NCBI GenBank assembly: GCA_004556005.1
Contig: SFJA01000001.1
Location: forward strand, 1 to 64,000
DNA length: 64,000 bases
Direction of reading: 5' to 3'
Origin: Bacteroidales bacterium
GTDB taxonomy: Bacteria > Bacteroidota > Bacteroidia > Bacteroidales > UBA932
Shown here: piece after piece, positions 33,226-42,870 of the stretch
Position numbering within the stretch: the first letter of the stretch is position 1
Layout: every line of letters starts with the position of its first letter
The notes under the pieces: model-generated
The model's database searches: none
Told to the model about the DNA's origin: nothing
The model's input: the letters and a program-made list of their open reading frames with translations, nothing else
Made by a program: the position numbers and the translations under genes

Positions 33226-36057
33226 CTATTCCACTTCGACTACCTTGTCCGCAGGTACATACCAAACCACACCGGACACGTTCTTATAACCCATCAGGCG
33301 ATAGAGCTGAATATAACGCTCTACCTGCCTGATGTATTTTTCTGACTCCTCTTCTCCGAACTTGTAGTCGATTACTATGGTCTTACCGCCGGTCATCACT
33401 ACTCGGTCAGGCCGGTTCTCACGCCCTCCAAGGTCAATGACCGAGGCCTCGTTGCGACCCCGAACGAACCACTGCGGATGTGCACTGATGCGTGCAGAAA
33501 GCATTTCGAGCACATCCTTTCCCATTTCATCGTCCAGCATCCCGTCCGAAACCACTGCCTTTACCGCAGGCTCCAGAGTGTCCGGCGTCTGAACCAAGGA
33601 CAGGATTTTGTGCAGGACAATTCCTCTGATCCTGCCCGATGCCCTGACACCAGTGCTCGAGTCTGGTCCGAAGAATTGTAACGCATCGGAGGAAGTCCTG
33701 AGTTTCCTGCCCCTTCCCGAGTTGGAAAAACAGCCCCTGACACCGTTGAAAGAGCTTGTTTTGCGCTCCAGCGTGCTGAAGTCATAAGGCTCGCCGCTTA
33801 TCCATTCGTCGGCGTTGACAAAGGTGTAAAGCAACTGTGATACATCCTTCCAGTCATCCTTGTATCGGCCTTCCATTACGGCCTGCGCAGGGGTCTTGGC
33901 AATTATGTGCATTTCATTGACTGCCCTGGTAAAAGCCACGTAGGCAAGGTTGATTCCGTCTATCGTCCTCTGGCTCATCTCCTGTTCGTAGCTCTCCCTG
34001 AATCGGCTGCCTTTCAAGACTTTATCATATTTTACGGGATACAGGCCACCGTGATTCCTGAAAGCCCCCGTCTTTGCATCGAGATATGCCCACTGCACGC
34101 TTCCGCTTTTGCCGGTAAGAGAAATCTTGTCGGCGTAAGGAATGATTACAAAAGGGAATTCCAGCCCCTTGGACTTGTGTATGGTCATTATCCTCACGGC
34201 ATCCTGACTTTGCGGCGACTCTATCATACGAGGCTTTTCCTTCCAGAATGCAAGAAATTCCGGGAGCTTGTTGCCGTTTGTCGCACACCAGTCCTGAAGC
34301 TGGTCCATAAACGCCTCGACATACACTATGTGCTTTTCAAACAGCTTTTCATCCTGTTCCTTTATCTTCCCGAGCAGCAGGTCGCAAAGGTCAACGAGCG
34401 AATGGTAGGTGTCCGGAACGTCGATGCCCGTTTTTTTTAGTACATAGGCGCTGGTGCTGTTCTGCGGGTTGGCTATGCATCCCAAAAGAGAAATGAGCCT
34501 GATGACCACAGATGAAGTGCTCATACAGAGAGAGTCGTCCGATATCACGGGGATGCCGTTTTCTATAAGAATTGCGGCGAGGGACGAGCCGTCAGAATTG
34601 TTCCTGGTCAGGATGGTTATGTCGCTGAAGCGGGCTCCTCTCGAAACGGCGTCCTGCACCGAAGAGAGCACGGCATTGCCCTGCTGGTCGTTGTCGGTAA
34701 ACGAGACCCTCACGCAACCTTCCTGAGACTCCAGATGCCTGACCTTCTGCTGCAGTCCTTCGTATATCGAAGACGTGCCGGTCTTGCCAGATACAAATTC
34801 GAAGAACCTGTTGTTGAACCCGACTACCTTTTTGAGACTGCGCCAGTTGGAGTCCATTGTCTCGCAGACGGCTGCCGGGAACTGCCTCTGGACCTCCTTG
34901 CCGAGCAGGGTCCAGTCGGAGTCGCGGAAACGGTAGATGCTCTGCTTGACGTCGCCTACGATGAGGTTGCTGCCGCCCTTGGACTCGCTTTCCCGCAGCA
35001 GCGGAAGGAAGTTGGCCCACTGCACGGCCGAGGTGTCCTGGAATTCGTCCAGCAGGAAGTCATTGTACCTGACGCCGAGTTTTTCGTATATGAATGGGGC
35101 GTCGGTGTTGTCTATGATGCTTTTGAGTATGTCTGCGGAGTCATCCAGCGACAGGACGTTCTTTTCCGTGAGCAGCTCGTTGTAGTTTTTCAGAATCTCT
35201 CCGTACAGGCCGAGACTGTAGATGTTTGACCTTATGACTGAAGCAGTTATGTAATCCTCGCTCCCGTTGGTGACAAGTGAGACGAGTCCTGCGCAATCAG
35301 GACAGTTCATTACGCTCGCGGACAGGTCAGGCATCCTTTCGCCGTTTGAGAGTTTCTTTATTATGGAGTTGAGACTGCGCTTCACGGTGCCGTTGCTTAC
35401 AGTCTCGATAGCGTTGTTTGCAGCCGCAAGACAATCAGCTTCAAATGTCTTGACTATGCTTGTGCAAAGATCGCGCAGTGTCTTGAGACTTGCGCGGTCA
35501 AATGTTGCCTTGTCGTCGAATTTGTGTTCTTCCTTGAGCCTGCGGAACTGCTCGCTTTTGACCAGACGGCCGGTTTCCTCGAGACTCTCGTCAATCTTGA
35601 ACTTGCTTCCATCGGCAAGAGACTCCATCATTCGCTCGCGTATCCACTCCTTGAGATCCTTGTCCTGAGGCGTGATGCCGTCAAGCACCCTTTCGTATGC
35701 TTCGGTGATGAGCGAATCCTTGTCCAGCTCCACCTGATAAGCTGCGAACTGTCCAATCTCGTTTGAGAATGCCTTGAGAGCCTGCTGGAAGAATCGGTCT
35801 ATGGTGCTGATACTGAATGCACTGTAGTCGTGAAGCATATTGACCAGCATTTTCCTTGCCTTCTCGTTGCCCTTGGCTTCAGCGGCGAGTTCCCTGAGTA
35901 TCCTCTCCTTCATCTCGTCCGTTGCCTTGTTGGTAAACGTGACGGCAAGAATGTGCCTGTACGCGTAACTGTCATTGGATGCGAGCAGGTTGTTCAGATA
36001 TGTATGTGCCAGCGTGTAGGTCTTTCCCGAGCCGGCCGATGCCTTCAGAATCTTCAT
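33226..36057 (-). CDS. addA: AddA/RecB-like UvrD-family helicase-nuclease
   Basis: 943 residues. Walker A 'ASAGSGKTYTLAHTYL' (residues 6-21), motif II 'LLDEFQDTSAVQW', motif III 'VGDVKQSIYRFRDSDW', 'IMTIHKSKGLEFPFVIIPYA' (motif V) and 'LAYVAFTRAVNEM' (motif VI). The C-terminal PD-(D/E)XK nuclease is visible as 'RPDRVVM...TIVIDYKFG' with catalytic Asp and Lys. It pairs with the AddB-like gene just upstream for double-strand break resection before RecA loading. It is shorter than Firmicutes AddA (~1,200 residues) but in line with the compact Bacteroidota form. Last gene of the ftsK run. Confidence 0.92.
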   Translation of the reverse strand: MKILKASAGSGKTYTLAHTYLNNLLASNDSYAYRHILAVTFTNKATDEMKERILRELAAEAKGNEKARKMLVNMLHDYSAFSISTIDRFFQQALKAFSNEIGQFAAYQVELDKDSLITEAYERVLDGITPQDKDLKEWIRERMMESLADGSKFKIDESLEETGRLVKSEQFRRLKEEHKFDDKATFDRASLKTLRDLCTSIVKTFEADCLAAANNAIETVSNGTVKRSLNSIIKKLSNGERMPDLSASVMNCPDCAGLVSLVTNGSEDYITASVIRSNIYSLGLYGEILKNYNELLTEKNVLSLDDSADILKSIIDNTDAPFIYEKLGVRYNDFLLDEFQDTSAVQWANFLPLLRESESKGGSNLIVGDVKQSIYRFRDSDWTLLGKEVQRQFPAAVCETMDSNWRSLKKVVGFNNRFFEFVSGKTGTSSIYEGLQQKVRHLESQEGCVRVSFTDNDQQGNAVLSSVQDAVSRGARFSDITILTRNNSDGSSLAAILIENGIPVISDDSLCMSTSSVVIRLISLLGCIANPQNSTSAYVLKKTGIDVPDTYHSLVDLCDLLLGKIKEQDEKLFEKHIVYVEAFMDQLQDWCATNGNKLPEFLAFWKEKPRMIESPQSQDAVRIMTIHKSKGLEFPFVIIPYADKISLTGKSGSVQWAYLDAKTGAFRNHGGLYPVKYDKVLKGSRFRESYEQEMSQRTIDGINLAYVAFTRAVNEMHIIAKTPAQAVMEGRYKDDWKDVSQLLYTFVNADEWISGEPYDFSTLERKTSSFNGVRGCFSNSGRGRKLRTSSDALQFFGPDSSTGVRASGRIRGIVLHKILSLVQTPDTLEPAVKAVVSDGMLDDEMGKDVLEMLSARISAHPQWFVRGRNEASVIDLGGRENRPDRVVMTGGKTIVIDYKFGEEESEKYIRQVERYIQLYRLMGYKNVSGVVWYVPADKVVEVE

Positions 36058-36061
36058 AATA

Positions 36062-38908
36062 CTATAGTTTGCAGATGTCGGTAAACGGGCAATATTCGCA
36101 GTTTTTGGCTACTTCAGTGCGGGTCCAGTTCCTGTCCGTGTCGCTTATTTCGTCCAAAATCCCTTCCAGGATCTTGTCCATGCCTTCTATGAACGGCTTG
36201 CAGACCTCCACCGCTTCCACCTTGCCGGTAAACATGCCGTTGCATTGGTATATGGAGTTGTAGAGTATCTTCCCGGCAAAGCGCCCGTCCTCTAACAGCA
36301 GTTTGTCATAGATATATACCTGAAAGGCAACCTTGCGGCGTTTGCTGTCGTCCGGATTGGTGACGGCAGCAAGCACTTCCTCGTAATTGCCGTCGTCAAT
36401 TTCCAGGTCAAGCTTGTCAACCTTGCCGGTCTTGTAGTCCGACACCCTGACACTTCCTTCAGAAAGGCTGTCAAGTCTGTCCAGTGTGCCTTTGAACCTG
36501 AATCCGTGGAACTGCATGTGCAGCTTGGTTTCAAGTCCAAGCAAAGTGATTTTTCCGTCTCCTACCAGCTCGATGTCGCGGTCCAGGGTCTTGAATACGT
36601 ATTCGCAAATCATATCTTCAAATATGATGTTGCGTCCGCTTATCTCTACGCTCCGGAGCTCTTCCAGGATGAAGTGCTCGACTATCTTGCGTATCTTGTC
36701 CCTGTCTTTCCTGATACGGGACAATTCCGCTGCGTCCAGCTCCCTGTACCCGTCGTAGAGCTTCTGCATCGTCTTGTGGAACACGTTTCCGATAATCCTG
36801 GCATCCATTGTCTCGCTGACCTCCTCATCCTCGGAAAGCCCCTTGACGGTCTGGAAGTAGAATTTTGCAGGACAGCTCAGATATGCGGAAAGGGCCGTTG
36901 CCGAAAGCTCCTTACCCCTGATGACCTCGAGATCTTCCCCGGTCTTTATGATTGTTCCCGGCTGCGATTCCCCAATGTCGAGGGTCAGGGCATACTCATC
37001 CATCTTTATGCCGAAATGCATCTTCAGCTGCTTGATATAACGGCTTTCCTCACCGCCCCTGATGCCTGAGTGCCGCGAATCGTACACCATCCACACATTC
37101 TCAGCCCTCTGTATGAGCCTGTAGAAGTAATATGCCCATACGGCATCCTGATACTCGTATGTCGGGAGCTCAAATCCCTTCCTGAGCTCTGCGGGTATGA
37201 ATGAAGAACTTACGCTCTTCCTTGGGAACATGCCCTCGTTGCAGCTCAGTATGATGACGTTGCGGAAGTCCAACGCCCTCGTCTCCAGCGGGCCCATAAC
37301 CTGCAGCCCGTTGAGCGGCTCGCCTTCGAAAGGCACCGAAATCCCCGCCAGCAGCCCCGCCAGCACCCGGAACCAGCACTGTGCGCTGACCTCCAGCCTG
37401 CACGCGCCGAGACGTCCTATGGTCTTAAAGAATTCTTTACAGAAGTCAAGCTCCATTTCCATATCGGGGCACTCGTCCGCCTTGACCAGTTCAGCGACCC
37501 TTCCCGCAATTGCAGCGACAAGCTCGCTTTCGTATTTTTCAAGAGCTTGAGTAACTGTGGCATCGGAGAGTCCCGGGTCTGTGACTACCGGCTGGAAAAG
37601 CAGTTCGCAAATGCTGTCTCCCCTGAGTTCTTCTTCCGGGATGTAGTATTTCTTTCCGTTTCTGACCTTTTCCGCGATTTTTTTGCCGTCATCGCTTAAA
37701 GCCTTGTTGACCAAAGGGTTGGAAAGCAGGGACCATACGCTCTTGTGATGGAAATACCATTTGCCTTCCCTGTTTCGAAGGTGCATCTGGAGCAGGGAGA
37801 TATCGTTTGCAAGGTCCCACAAGGCGCTGCCTTTTATCGGATAACCCATGGTTACGTTGAGAGAAGAGACGCTTTCGGGAACAGAATTGAGCACAGGGAG
37901 CAGGAGGGTTTCATCTGCAAGCACGACCGCAGTCTCTATCCCTGCATTACCGTCCTTTATTCCCAACCTCTCGATAAGGTCGGGAAGCTGTTTTGCCTGT
38001 CCTGTCGCCGAGGCTACGCTGAGCGTGCTGAAGCGGGTTCTGGAGTCAGGACGGGTAAGCTCAAAATCCTGAGGAAACTGCTCGACGTTCCTGCTCATAA
38101 AGAACGAAGACTTGTTGTCAGGGTCCTTTATCATATCGCTGCACCAGTCCCAGCAGAAGCGTGCGATACCGGCATTGCGCATCTTGCGCATCAGCTTTTT
38201 TTCACATTCGTTAAGTGCGTTGAGGCCAACGAAAACGAACTGAGCTGTTTCCGGAAAGGCTTCTTTGAGTATATCCACAACAGATTCTGTATCAAGCCTT
38301 TCCGCGAGTTTTCTATATACCTTGCCCTCGTACGAGAGTTTCTTTTTGTCAAGCACGCTGCCAAAATTCCTGTAGAGCGGAAGCAGAAGGTTCCATATAC
38401 GGTAGAACTTTGCCTTCGGAACCTCTCCCTGAGTGTCCTTGTCGTTGCGGAAATGTCCGATGAGCCTTTCTATCGCTTCTCTCTGAGTGTCGGTCAGGTA
38501 TTCCATCCCGTCCTGCATCTTCTTGAACTCGGCGATGTTGGTGAATATCTTTGCCGGGTCGGCGAGGTACTTGTCCACATCGTCGAAGTCTCCGAGCAGT
38601 ATGTCTCCCCAGAAGATAAAGTCGTCCAGACTCTCCGCTTTCTGGTTCAAAGCCTTGTACTGCCCGTAAAGCTCGACCAGCAATCTGGTGCGGTCCGTCT
38701 GAGAACTTTTGGTTGCCCGGTAAAAAAAGTCATTGATAGTCAATGCTTCAGGTGCGAGGATAGGCACAGTGCCCTTGCTGGCTGTTTCTTCCCCGAGATA
38801 CTTGAGGAAAAAGGCCCTGGACCTGCGGTTAGGAAAGATGAAGCAGATATGCTCCACATCTCCTTCTGCAAAGTAATGTGAAGCAACTTCTTTGAGAAAA
38901 GGTATCAT
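36062..38908 (-). CDS. addB: AddB-like PD-(D/E)XK nuclease
   Basis: 948 residues. The N-terminal helicase-like region is inactive-looking: the P-loop position reads 'FIFPNRRSRAFFLKYL', as in Bacteroidota AddB. The C-terminal nuclease has 'LSATALSAYLSCPAKFYF' (Fe-S ligand Cys), 'KGTLDRLDSL...VSDYKTGKVD' (catalytic Asp and Lys) and the end motif 'NCEYCPFTDIC' (remaining Fe-S cysteines). It forms the second nuclease subunit of AddAB and scans DNA for Chi-like signals in other phyla. It sits 4 nt upstream of addA. Confidence 0.9.
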   Translation of the reverse strand: MIPFLKEVASHYFAEGDVEHICFIFPNRRSRAFFLKYLGEETASKGTVPILAPEALTINDFFYRATKSSQTDRTRLLVELYGQYKALNQKAESLDDFIFWGDILLGDFDDVDKYLADPAKIFTNIAEFKKMQDGMEYLTDTQREAIERLIGHFRNDKDTQGEVPKAKFYRIWNLLLPLYRNFGSVLDKKKLSYEGKVYRKLAERLDTESVVDILKEAFPETAQFVFVGLNALNECEKKLMRKMRNAGIARFCWDWCSDMIKDPDNKSSFFMSRNVEQFPQDFELTRPDSRTRFSTLSVASATGQAKQLPDLIERLGIKDGNAGIETAVVLADETLLLPVLNSVPESVSSLNVTMGYPIKGSALWDLANDISLLQMHLRNREGKWYFHHKSVWSLLSNPLVNKALSDDGKKIAEKVRNGKKYYIPEEELRGDSICELLFQPVVTDPGLSDATVTQALEKYESELVAAIAGRVAELVKADECPDMEMELDFCKEFFKTIGRLGACRLEVSAQCWFRVLAGLLAGISVPFEGEPLNGLQVMGPLETRALDFRNVIILSCNEGMFPRKSVSSSFIPAELRKGFELPTYEYQDAVWAYYFYRLIQRAENVWMVYDSRHSGIRGGEESRYIKQLKMHFGIKMDEYALTLDIGESQPGTIIKTGEDLEVIRGKELSATALSAYLSCPAKFYFQTVKGLSEDEEVSETMDARIIGNVFHKTMQKLYDGYRELDAAELSRIRKDRDKIRKIVEHFILEELRSVEISGRNIIFEDMICEYVFKTLDRDIELVGDGKITLLGLETKLHMQFHGFRFKGTLDRLDSLSEGSVRVSDYKTGKVDKLDLEIDDGNYEEVLAAVTNPDDSKRRKVAFQVYIYDKLLLEDGRFAGKILYNSIYQCNGMFTGKVEAVEVCKPFIEGMDKILEGILDEISDTDRNWTRTEVAKNCEYCPFTDICKL

Positions 38909-38912
38909 AGTG

Positions 38913-39770
38913 TTATCTGTTGTCCGGAATGTCGATGCGGTATTCCTTGTTGTTCTTGTTAGTCAGTTTGTCATCCCGCAACCAGAGGTTGGCGGCCTTG
39001 AGTTTTGCATAGGTGGTGCCGTTCTGCTCCGCAAAGTCCACCAGACTTTCCACAGGTCCGGTGACCGTAATCGTGCGCAGTGGAGCGATGTAAGGATATC
39101 TCTCAGCTTCAGGAACATAGAATCCGAAAGACTCAGGGTCTTCAAAAAACATCTTGGCTGCAAGTATCCTGAACATATACCTTGAAGTTTCTTCCACCAG
39201 CCAGAGGTCAAGGGCGTTTTTCTGGTGTTGTTTTTCCAGTTTAGCACTGATTCCGTTCTGCCCTCCGTTATAGCTTGCCGCCGCGGTCATCCAGTTTCCG
39301 TATTTTTCATAGGCTTTTTTCAGGAAACGGCAAGCTGCCCTGGTTTCTTTTTCTATATGGTAGCGTTCATCCACACCGTCCCTGACTTCAAGCCCGTATT
39401 CGCGAGCTGTCGATGTCATAAACTGCCACAATCCGGCGGCACCTGCGCCTGAGAGAGCCTTGGGATTGAGGTTGCTTTCTATCGCCATAAGGTATTTCAG
39501 GTCATCAGGAATGCCCATCTCCCTGAGTATTGGCTCGACCATTGGGAAGTAGCGGGACGAACGCTTGAGCATCAGGGTTGAGTTGGTATGCATATAAGTA
39601 AATGTCACTAGCTCCCTGTCCATCCTTTCGTACATGTTCATGTCGTCAAATCTGATGGTCTCGCCGGCAAATACAATGCTGTCCGGCACCTTTGGCGGAG
39701 CCGCTTCAAGAGACGCTGCCAACCCGGCAAGGAAGGCGGCGCAGATGCAGATTCTCTTCAGTATGCTCAT
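38913..39770 (-). CDS. Lytic transglycosylase (MltD-like) with LysM-like C-terminus
   Basis: 285 residues from the ATG at 39770, which forms an ATGA overlap with the upstream lolA-like stop. N-terminal signal peptide 'ILKRICICAAFLAGLAASLEA'. The SLT domain follows with catalytic Glu in 'LMAIESNLNPKALSG', 'GAAGLWQFMTSTAREYGL' and 'AAASYNGGQNGI'. Residues ~235-285 look like a single LysM ('VESLVDFAEQNGTTYAKL'). It cuts the glycan strands of peptidoglycan in the periplasm with 1,6-anhydro products. Neighbours ftsK and a LolA-like gene hint at an envelope or division theme. Confidence 0.9.
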   Translation of the reverse strand: MSILKRICICAAFLAGLAASLEAAPPKVPDSIVFAGETIRFDDMNMYERMDRELVTFTYMHTNSTLMLKRSSRYFPMVEPILREMGIPDDLKYLMAIESNLNPKALSGAGAAGLWQFMTSTAREYGLEVRDGVDERYHIEKETRAACRFLKKAYEKYGNWMTAAASYNGGQNGISAKLEKQHQKNALDLWLVEETSRYMFRILAAKMFFEDPESFGFYVPEAERYPYIAPLRTITVTGPVESLVDFAEQNGTTYAKLKAANLWLRDDKLTNKNNKEYRIDIPDNR

Positions 39771-40273
39771 CTCAGGTCGTTGACTATCCAAATTGCCGGA
39801 TCCAGCGCTCCGGTATCAAACGTAAAGCGGCTCATATCATCCCCGGGTTCACTTATCCTGATATTTTGCAGGCTCACTTCTACGGTGCTTCCGTCCCGTT
39901 TGACAACGCCCTTCAGCGAGTCCTTGCCGGAGCTGTAATTGACTATGTCCTTGAGGTATCCGCGGATTATGTTGCCCGCCTCTTCTCCTGGAGCCACATT
40001 TTCTATATATACTTCCTTTGCATTTTCATCAACCGTCCATCTGGTTGTTCCGTTACAGCAGACGGTCAGACCGTTGCCGCTTGTGCGGAATGCCTCTCCC
40101 TGGATGACGGCGTTGCCGCTGCCGTTTACCGGCAGTTCTCCCTTGATGGTGAAACTGTAGTCAAGGCACACGCAGTAATCCCTGCATTTTTCAAGCAGGG
40201 CTTGCGGACTGGTCTGAGCCGCGGCAAGATGACAGAGAGCCACGGCGGCGATGATGCAGGTCAATTTTTTCAT
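39767..40273 (-). CDS. LolA-like outer-membrane lipoprotein carrier
   Basis: 168 residues. Signal peptide 'MKKLTCIIAAVALCHLAAA'. The mature protein has the LolA-like beta-rich pattern: 'LDYSFTIKGELPVNGSGNAV', 'FRTSGNGLTVCCNGTTRWTV' and 'EVYIENV'. LolA takes lipoproteins from LolCDE to the outer membrane; Bacteroidota often have LolA-like genes beside ftsK. No LolB-like partner is here. It overlaps the ftsK stop (40270-40273) and the transglycosylase start (ATGA both ends). Confidence 0.78.
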   Translation of the reverse strand: MKKLTCIIAAVALCHLAAAQTSPQALLEKCRDYCVCLDYSFTIKGELPVNGSGNAVIQGEAFRTSGNGLTVCCNGTTRWTVDENAKEVYIENVAPGEEAGNIIRGYLKDIVNYSSGKDSLKGVVKRDGSTVEVSLQNIRISEPGDDMSRFTFDTGALDPAIWIVNDLR

Positions 40274-42870
40274 ATTCCAAGTTTGTCAAGAATCTGCTGC
40301 AAGGTATCAAGGTCGCCAACCAGTATCTGTCTAGGCTTGGAACCATCCTGAGGCCCGACTATCCCGGCCTTTTCCAGCTGGTCCATAACCCTTCCTGCCT
40401 TGGCATAGCCCATTCCGAGCCTGCGCTGGAGGTCCGAGGTGGAACCTCGCTGGGTCGTCACGACAAGTCTTGCAGCTTCTTCGAATCTCGCATCAATCGT
40501 GCCGATTTCGCCGCTTCCGCCACCTGACTCCGTTTCTTCGTTCTCCTCGATTGAAGGAAGATAGTACGGCGTAGAGTAGCATCTGCCGAATCCTTCCTGA
40601 CTTCCTACAAAATCGTTGACCTTTTCTATCTCCTCAGGACTGATATATGCGCACTGTATGCGTTCCATATCGATTCCGGTGGACAGCAGCATATCTCCGC
40701 GTCCGATAAGCTTTTCGGCTCCCGGATTGTCCAATATTGTCATCGAGTCGGTCCTGGAAGCCACCCTGAACGCGATTCTCATAGGGAAGTTGCTCTTGAT
40801 CAGTCCGCTGATCACATCAACGGAAGGTCTCTGGGTTGCCAGAATGACGTGCAGGCCGGCGGCACGGCCCTTTTGAGCAAGCCTGATGATGGAGTTTGTT
40901 ATGCTCCTGCTTGCTGCCCTTGCTTCGGGGCTCGCTCCCGTGGACATGGTCAGGTCGGCGTATTCGTCAACAATGGTAACGATGTAAGGGAGAAACCTGT
41001 GTCCGTTGTTCGGATTGAGCTTGCGGTTCCTGAATTTCTCGTTATAGCTCTTTATGTTGCTGACTCCGGACTTGGCGATGAGCTCGTAACGCTCGTCCAT
41101 CTCTATGCACAGTGACCTGAGTACCCTTTCGGCGTCCGGTGCCTTCTTGACTATGGCCTTGTTCTTTTCGTCCTCGTCATCCGTCGCATCAGGCATCACG
41201 GCCAGATAATGGTGCAGGAGGTTTGAGTAGGATGCAAACTCGACGCTCTTCGGGTCAACGAACACGAACTTGAGCTCCGAAGGATGCTTGCTGTAAAGCA
41301 GCGAGTTGATGATGACGTTAAGACCCACGGACTTGCCCTGCTTGGTCGCACCTGCGATGAGCAGATGCGGGGCGTCGGCAAGGTCAAACACCTTGACTTC
41401 CTGGGTGATGGTATATCCAATCGCTACCGGAAGTTCGGCCTTGCTCTCGCGAAAATTCCTGTCGTTGAGCAGGGACTTGAGTGACACTATCGAAGACTTG
41501 TCGTTGGCTACCTCGATGCCCACGGAGTCGCTGAGAGTCACCACTCGCACACCCTTGGCGGCAAGCGAAATGCCTATGTCGTCCTGCAGCCTCTTAATCT
41601 GGGCTATCTGGACACCGGGGGCTGGATAAACCTTGTAGAGCGTGACGGTAGGACCCATAATTGCCGTTACGTCAACTATATCTATCTTATAGTTCTTGAG
41701 TGTCGTCCTGATCTTGTTGTTGTTCCTCGAAAGTTCCTCGCTGCTTACCTCCACCTTGCCGCTGTTGTGCATTTCAAGCAGGTCGAGGGAAGGCATCTGG
41801 TAGCGCTGCAGACCACCGAACTGAGCGTCAAGCTTGTTGTCAATAGGCGGCAGGTCGCGGGTGACCTCCTGCGAAAGGTTGCCCGGAACGATCACTTCGC
41901 AGCCGAAAACTTCCTGACCGGCAGTGTCTCCGCCCTCGCCCGGAACGCCCTCTTCCTGAGTATTTGCGGGGTCGAATTGTTCCTTAATCTCGGCTCCTGT
42001 ACCGGTAAACTGCTGCAGGTCAGTATGCTGGCTGGCGGCAGCATCCCGGGCAGCATCCCGGACAGCATCTTCTGCAGCATCTTTTGTATCGCCCCCGTTT
42101 ATGTCTCCGATAGCGTCCCCGGCAGCCTCACCGACCCGGCTGTCAACTGTCCCGAACCCGCTGTCCTCGTCTTCAGTGGCGGCGCCGCCGTTTATGGAGT
42201 CGCCCCTCTCGGCACGAATCCGGGCCCTGCGTTCCTCTGGTTCCTTGCTCTTTTTCGTTCCCAGCCGTGCAATCCATCTGTCAAAGGCCTTTGAACAGAA
42301 AAACAGCCAGCACAGTGTAATCACCAATATGAAGAGAAGGGTGGGAACCATTCCGAAACGCGTTGAGCACCAATCGCTTATCAATGCGCCTATATTGCCG
42401 CCCAGACCTCCTCCGAAGGCATTGTCAAGCCCTATGAGAGACCCGATGTATGCAAGAAGGAGCGAGGTGACAAACGCCCCGCTGACTGAAAGGATACAGA
42501 TGCGCAGTACGGAACCCTTGCACTTATCGGCAACCAGTCTTGCCGAAAAGACAAACAGTATGAGTATCAGAGCATAGGCTCCGAGACCGAAGAGGTCGCA
42601 AATGAGGAATTTGCCTATGCGGGCGCCGAAAGAACCGGCGCTGTTGCCCACTTCCTCACCCAGCGCTTGCGCCCCGGCCTCGCTGATGACGCTGAAGTCC
42701 CTTTTCCAGTTGAACAGATATGAACTTGCAGCGAAAAGAAGGAATATGCCGCAAACGGCAAGGGCGATGCCCGCAATTCTTACGGCCGCCCTGCGTTCCT
42801 CATCATCCCAGCTTTCCCAGAATCTGAGTACGGGAATGTTCCTTATTTTTTCTTTCCGCTTCTGTTCCAT
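40270..42870 (-). CDS. ftsK: DNA translocase FtsK/SpoIIIE
   Basis: 866 residues. Four N-terminal membrane helices (~25-190), an acidic, low-complexity linker (~205-340) with four DAA-type repeats, the alpha/beta motor (~380-760) with Walker A 'AGATKQGKSVGLNVII' and Walker B-like 'VTIVDEYADLTM', and a C-terminal gamma DNA-reading domain ('VTTQRGSTSDLQRRLGMGYA', KOPS-like recognition). It moves the chromosome terminus through the closing septum and activates XerCD. Start is within the end of DUF4290 (28-nt overlap). Shorter than E. coli FtsK (1,329) because the linker is brief. Confidence 0.95.
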   Translation of the reverse strand: MEQKRKEKIRNIPVLRFWESWDDEERRAAVRIAGIALAVCGIFLLFAASSYLFNWKRDFSVISEAGAQALGEEVGNSAGSFGARIGKFLICDLFGLGAYALILILFVFSARLVADKCKGSVLRICILSVSGAFVTSLLLAYIGSLIGLDNAFGGGLGGNIGALISDWCSTRFGMVPTLLFILVITLCWLFFCSKAFDRWIARLGTKKSKEPEERRARIRAERGDSINGGAATEDEDSGFGTVDSRVGEAAGDAIGDINGGDTKDAAEDAVRDAARDAAASQHTDLQQFTGTGAEIKEQFDPANTQEEGVPGEGGDTAGQEVFGCEVIVPGNLSQEVTRDLPPIDNKLDAQFGGLQRYQMPSLDLLEMHNSGKVEVSSEELSRNNNKIRTTLKNYKIDIVDVTAIMGPTVTLYKVYPAPGVQIAQIKRLQDDIGISLAAKGVRVVTLSDSVGIEVANDKSSIVSLKSLLNDRNFRESKAELPVAIGYTITQEVKVFDLADAPHLLIAGATKQGKSVGLNVIINSLLYSKHPSELKFVFVDPKSVEFASYSNLLHHYLAVMPDATDDEDEKNKAIVKKAPDAERVLRSLCIEMDERYELIAKSGVSNIKSYNEKFRNRKLNPNNGHRFLPYIVTIVDEYADLTMSTGASPEARAASRSITNSIIRLAQKGRAAGLHVILATQRPSVDVISGLIKSNFPMRIAFRVASRTDSMTILDNPGAEKLIGRGDMLLSTGIDMERIQCAYISPEEIEKVNDFVGSQEGFGRCYSTPYYLPSIEENEETESGGGSGEIGTIDARFEEAARLVVTTQRGSTSDLQRRLGMGYAKAGRVMDQLEKAGIVGPQDGSKPRQILVGDLDTLQQILDKLGI
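42039..42086 (-). repeat. Four 12-nt tandem repeats in the FtsK linker
   Basis: Plus-strand units: CAGCATCCCGGG, CAGCATCCCGGA, CAGCATCTTCTG, CAGCATCTTTTG, back to back. They encode repeats of the type KDAA/EDAV/RDAA/RDAA in the disordered linker. The first two differ by one base, suggesting recent slippage. Confidence 0.85.

Noticed and set aside
37745..38881. Plus-strand open frame of 378 codons within addB
   Set aside because: Antisense to addB, no motif.
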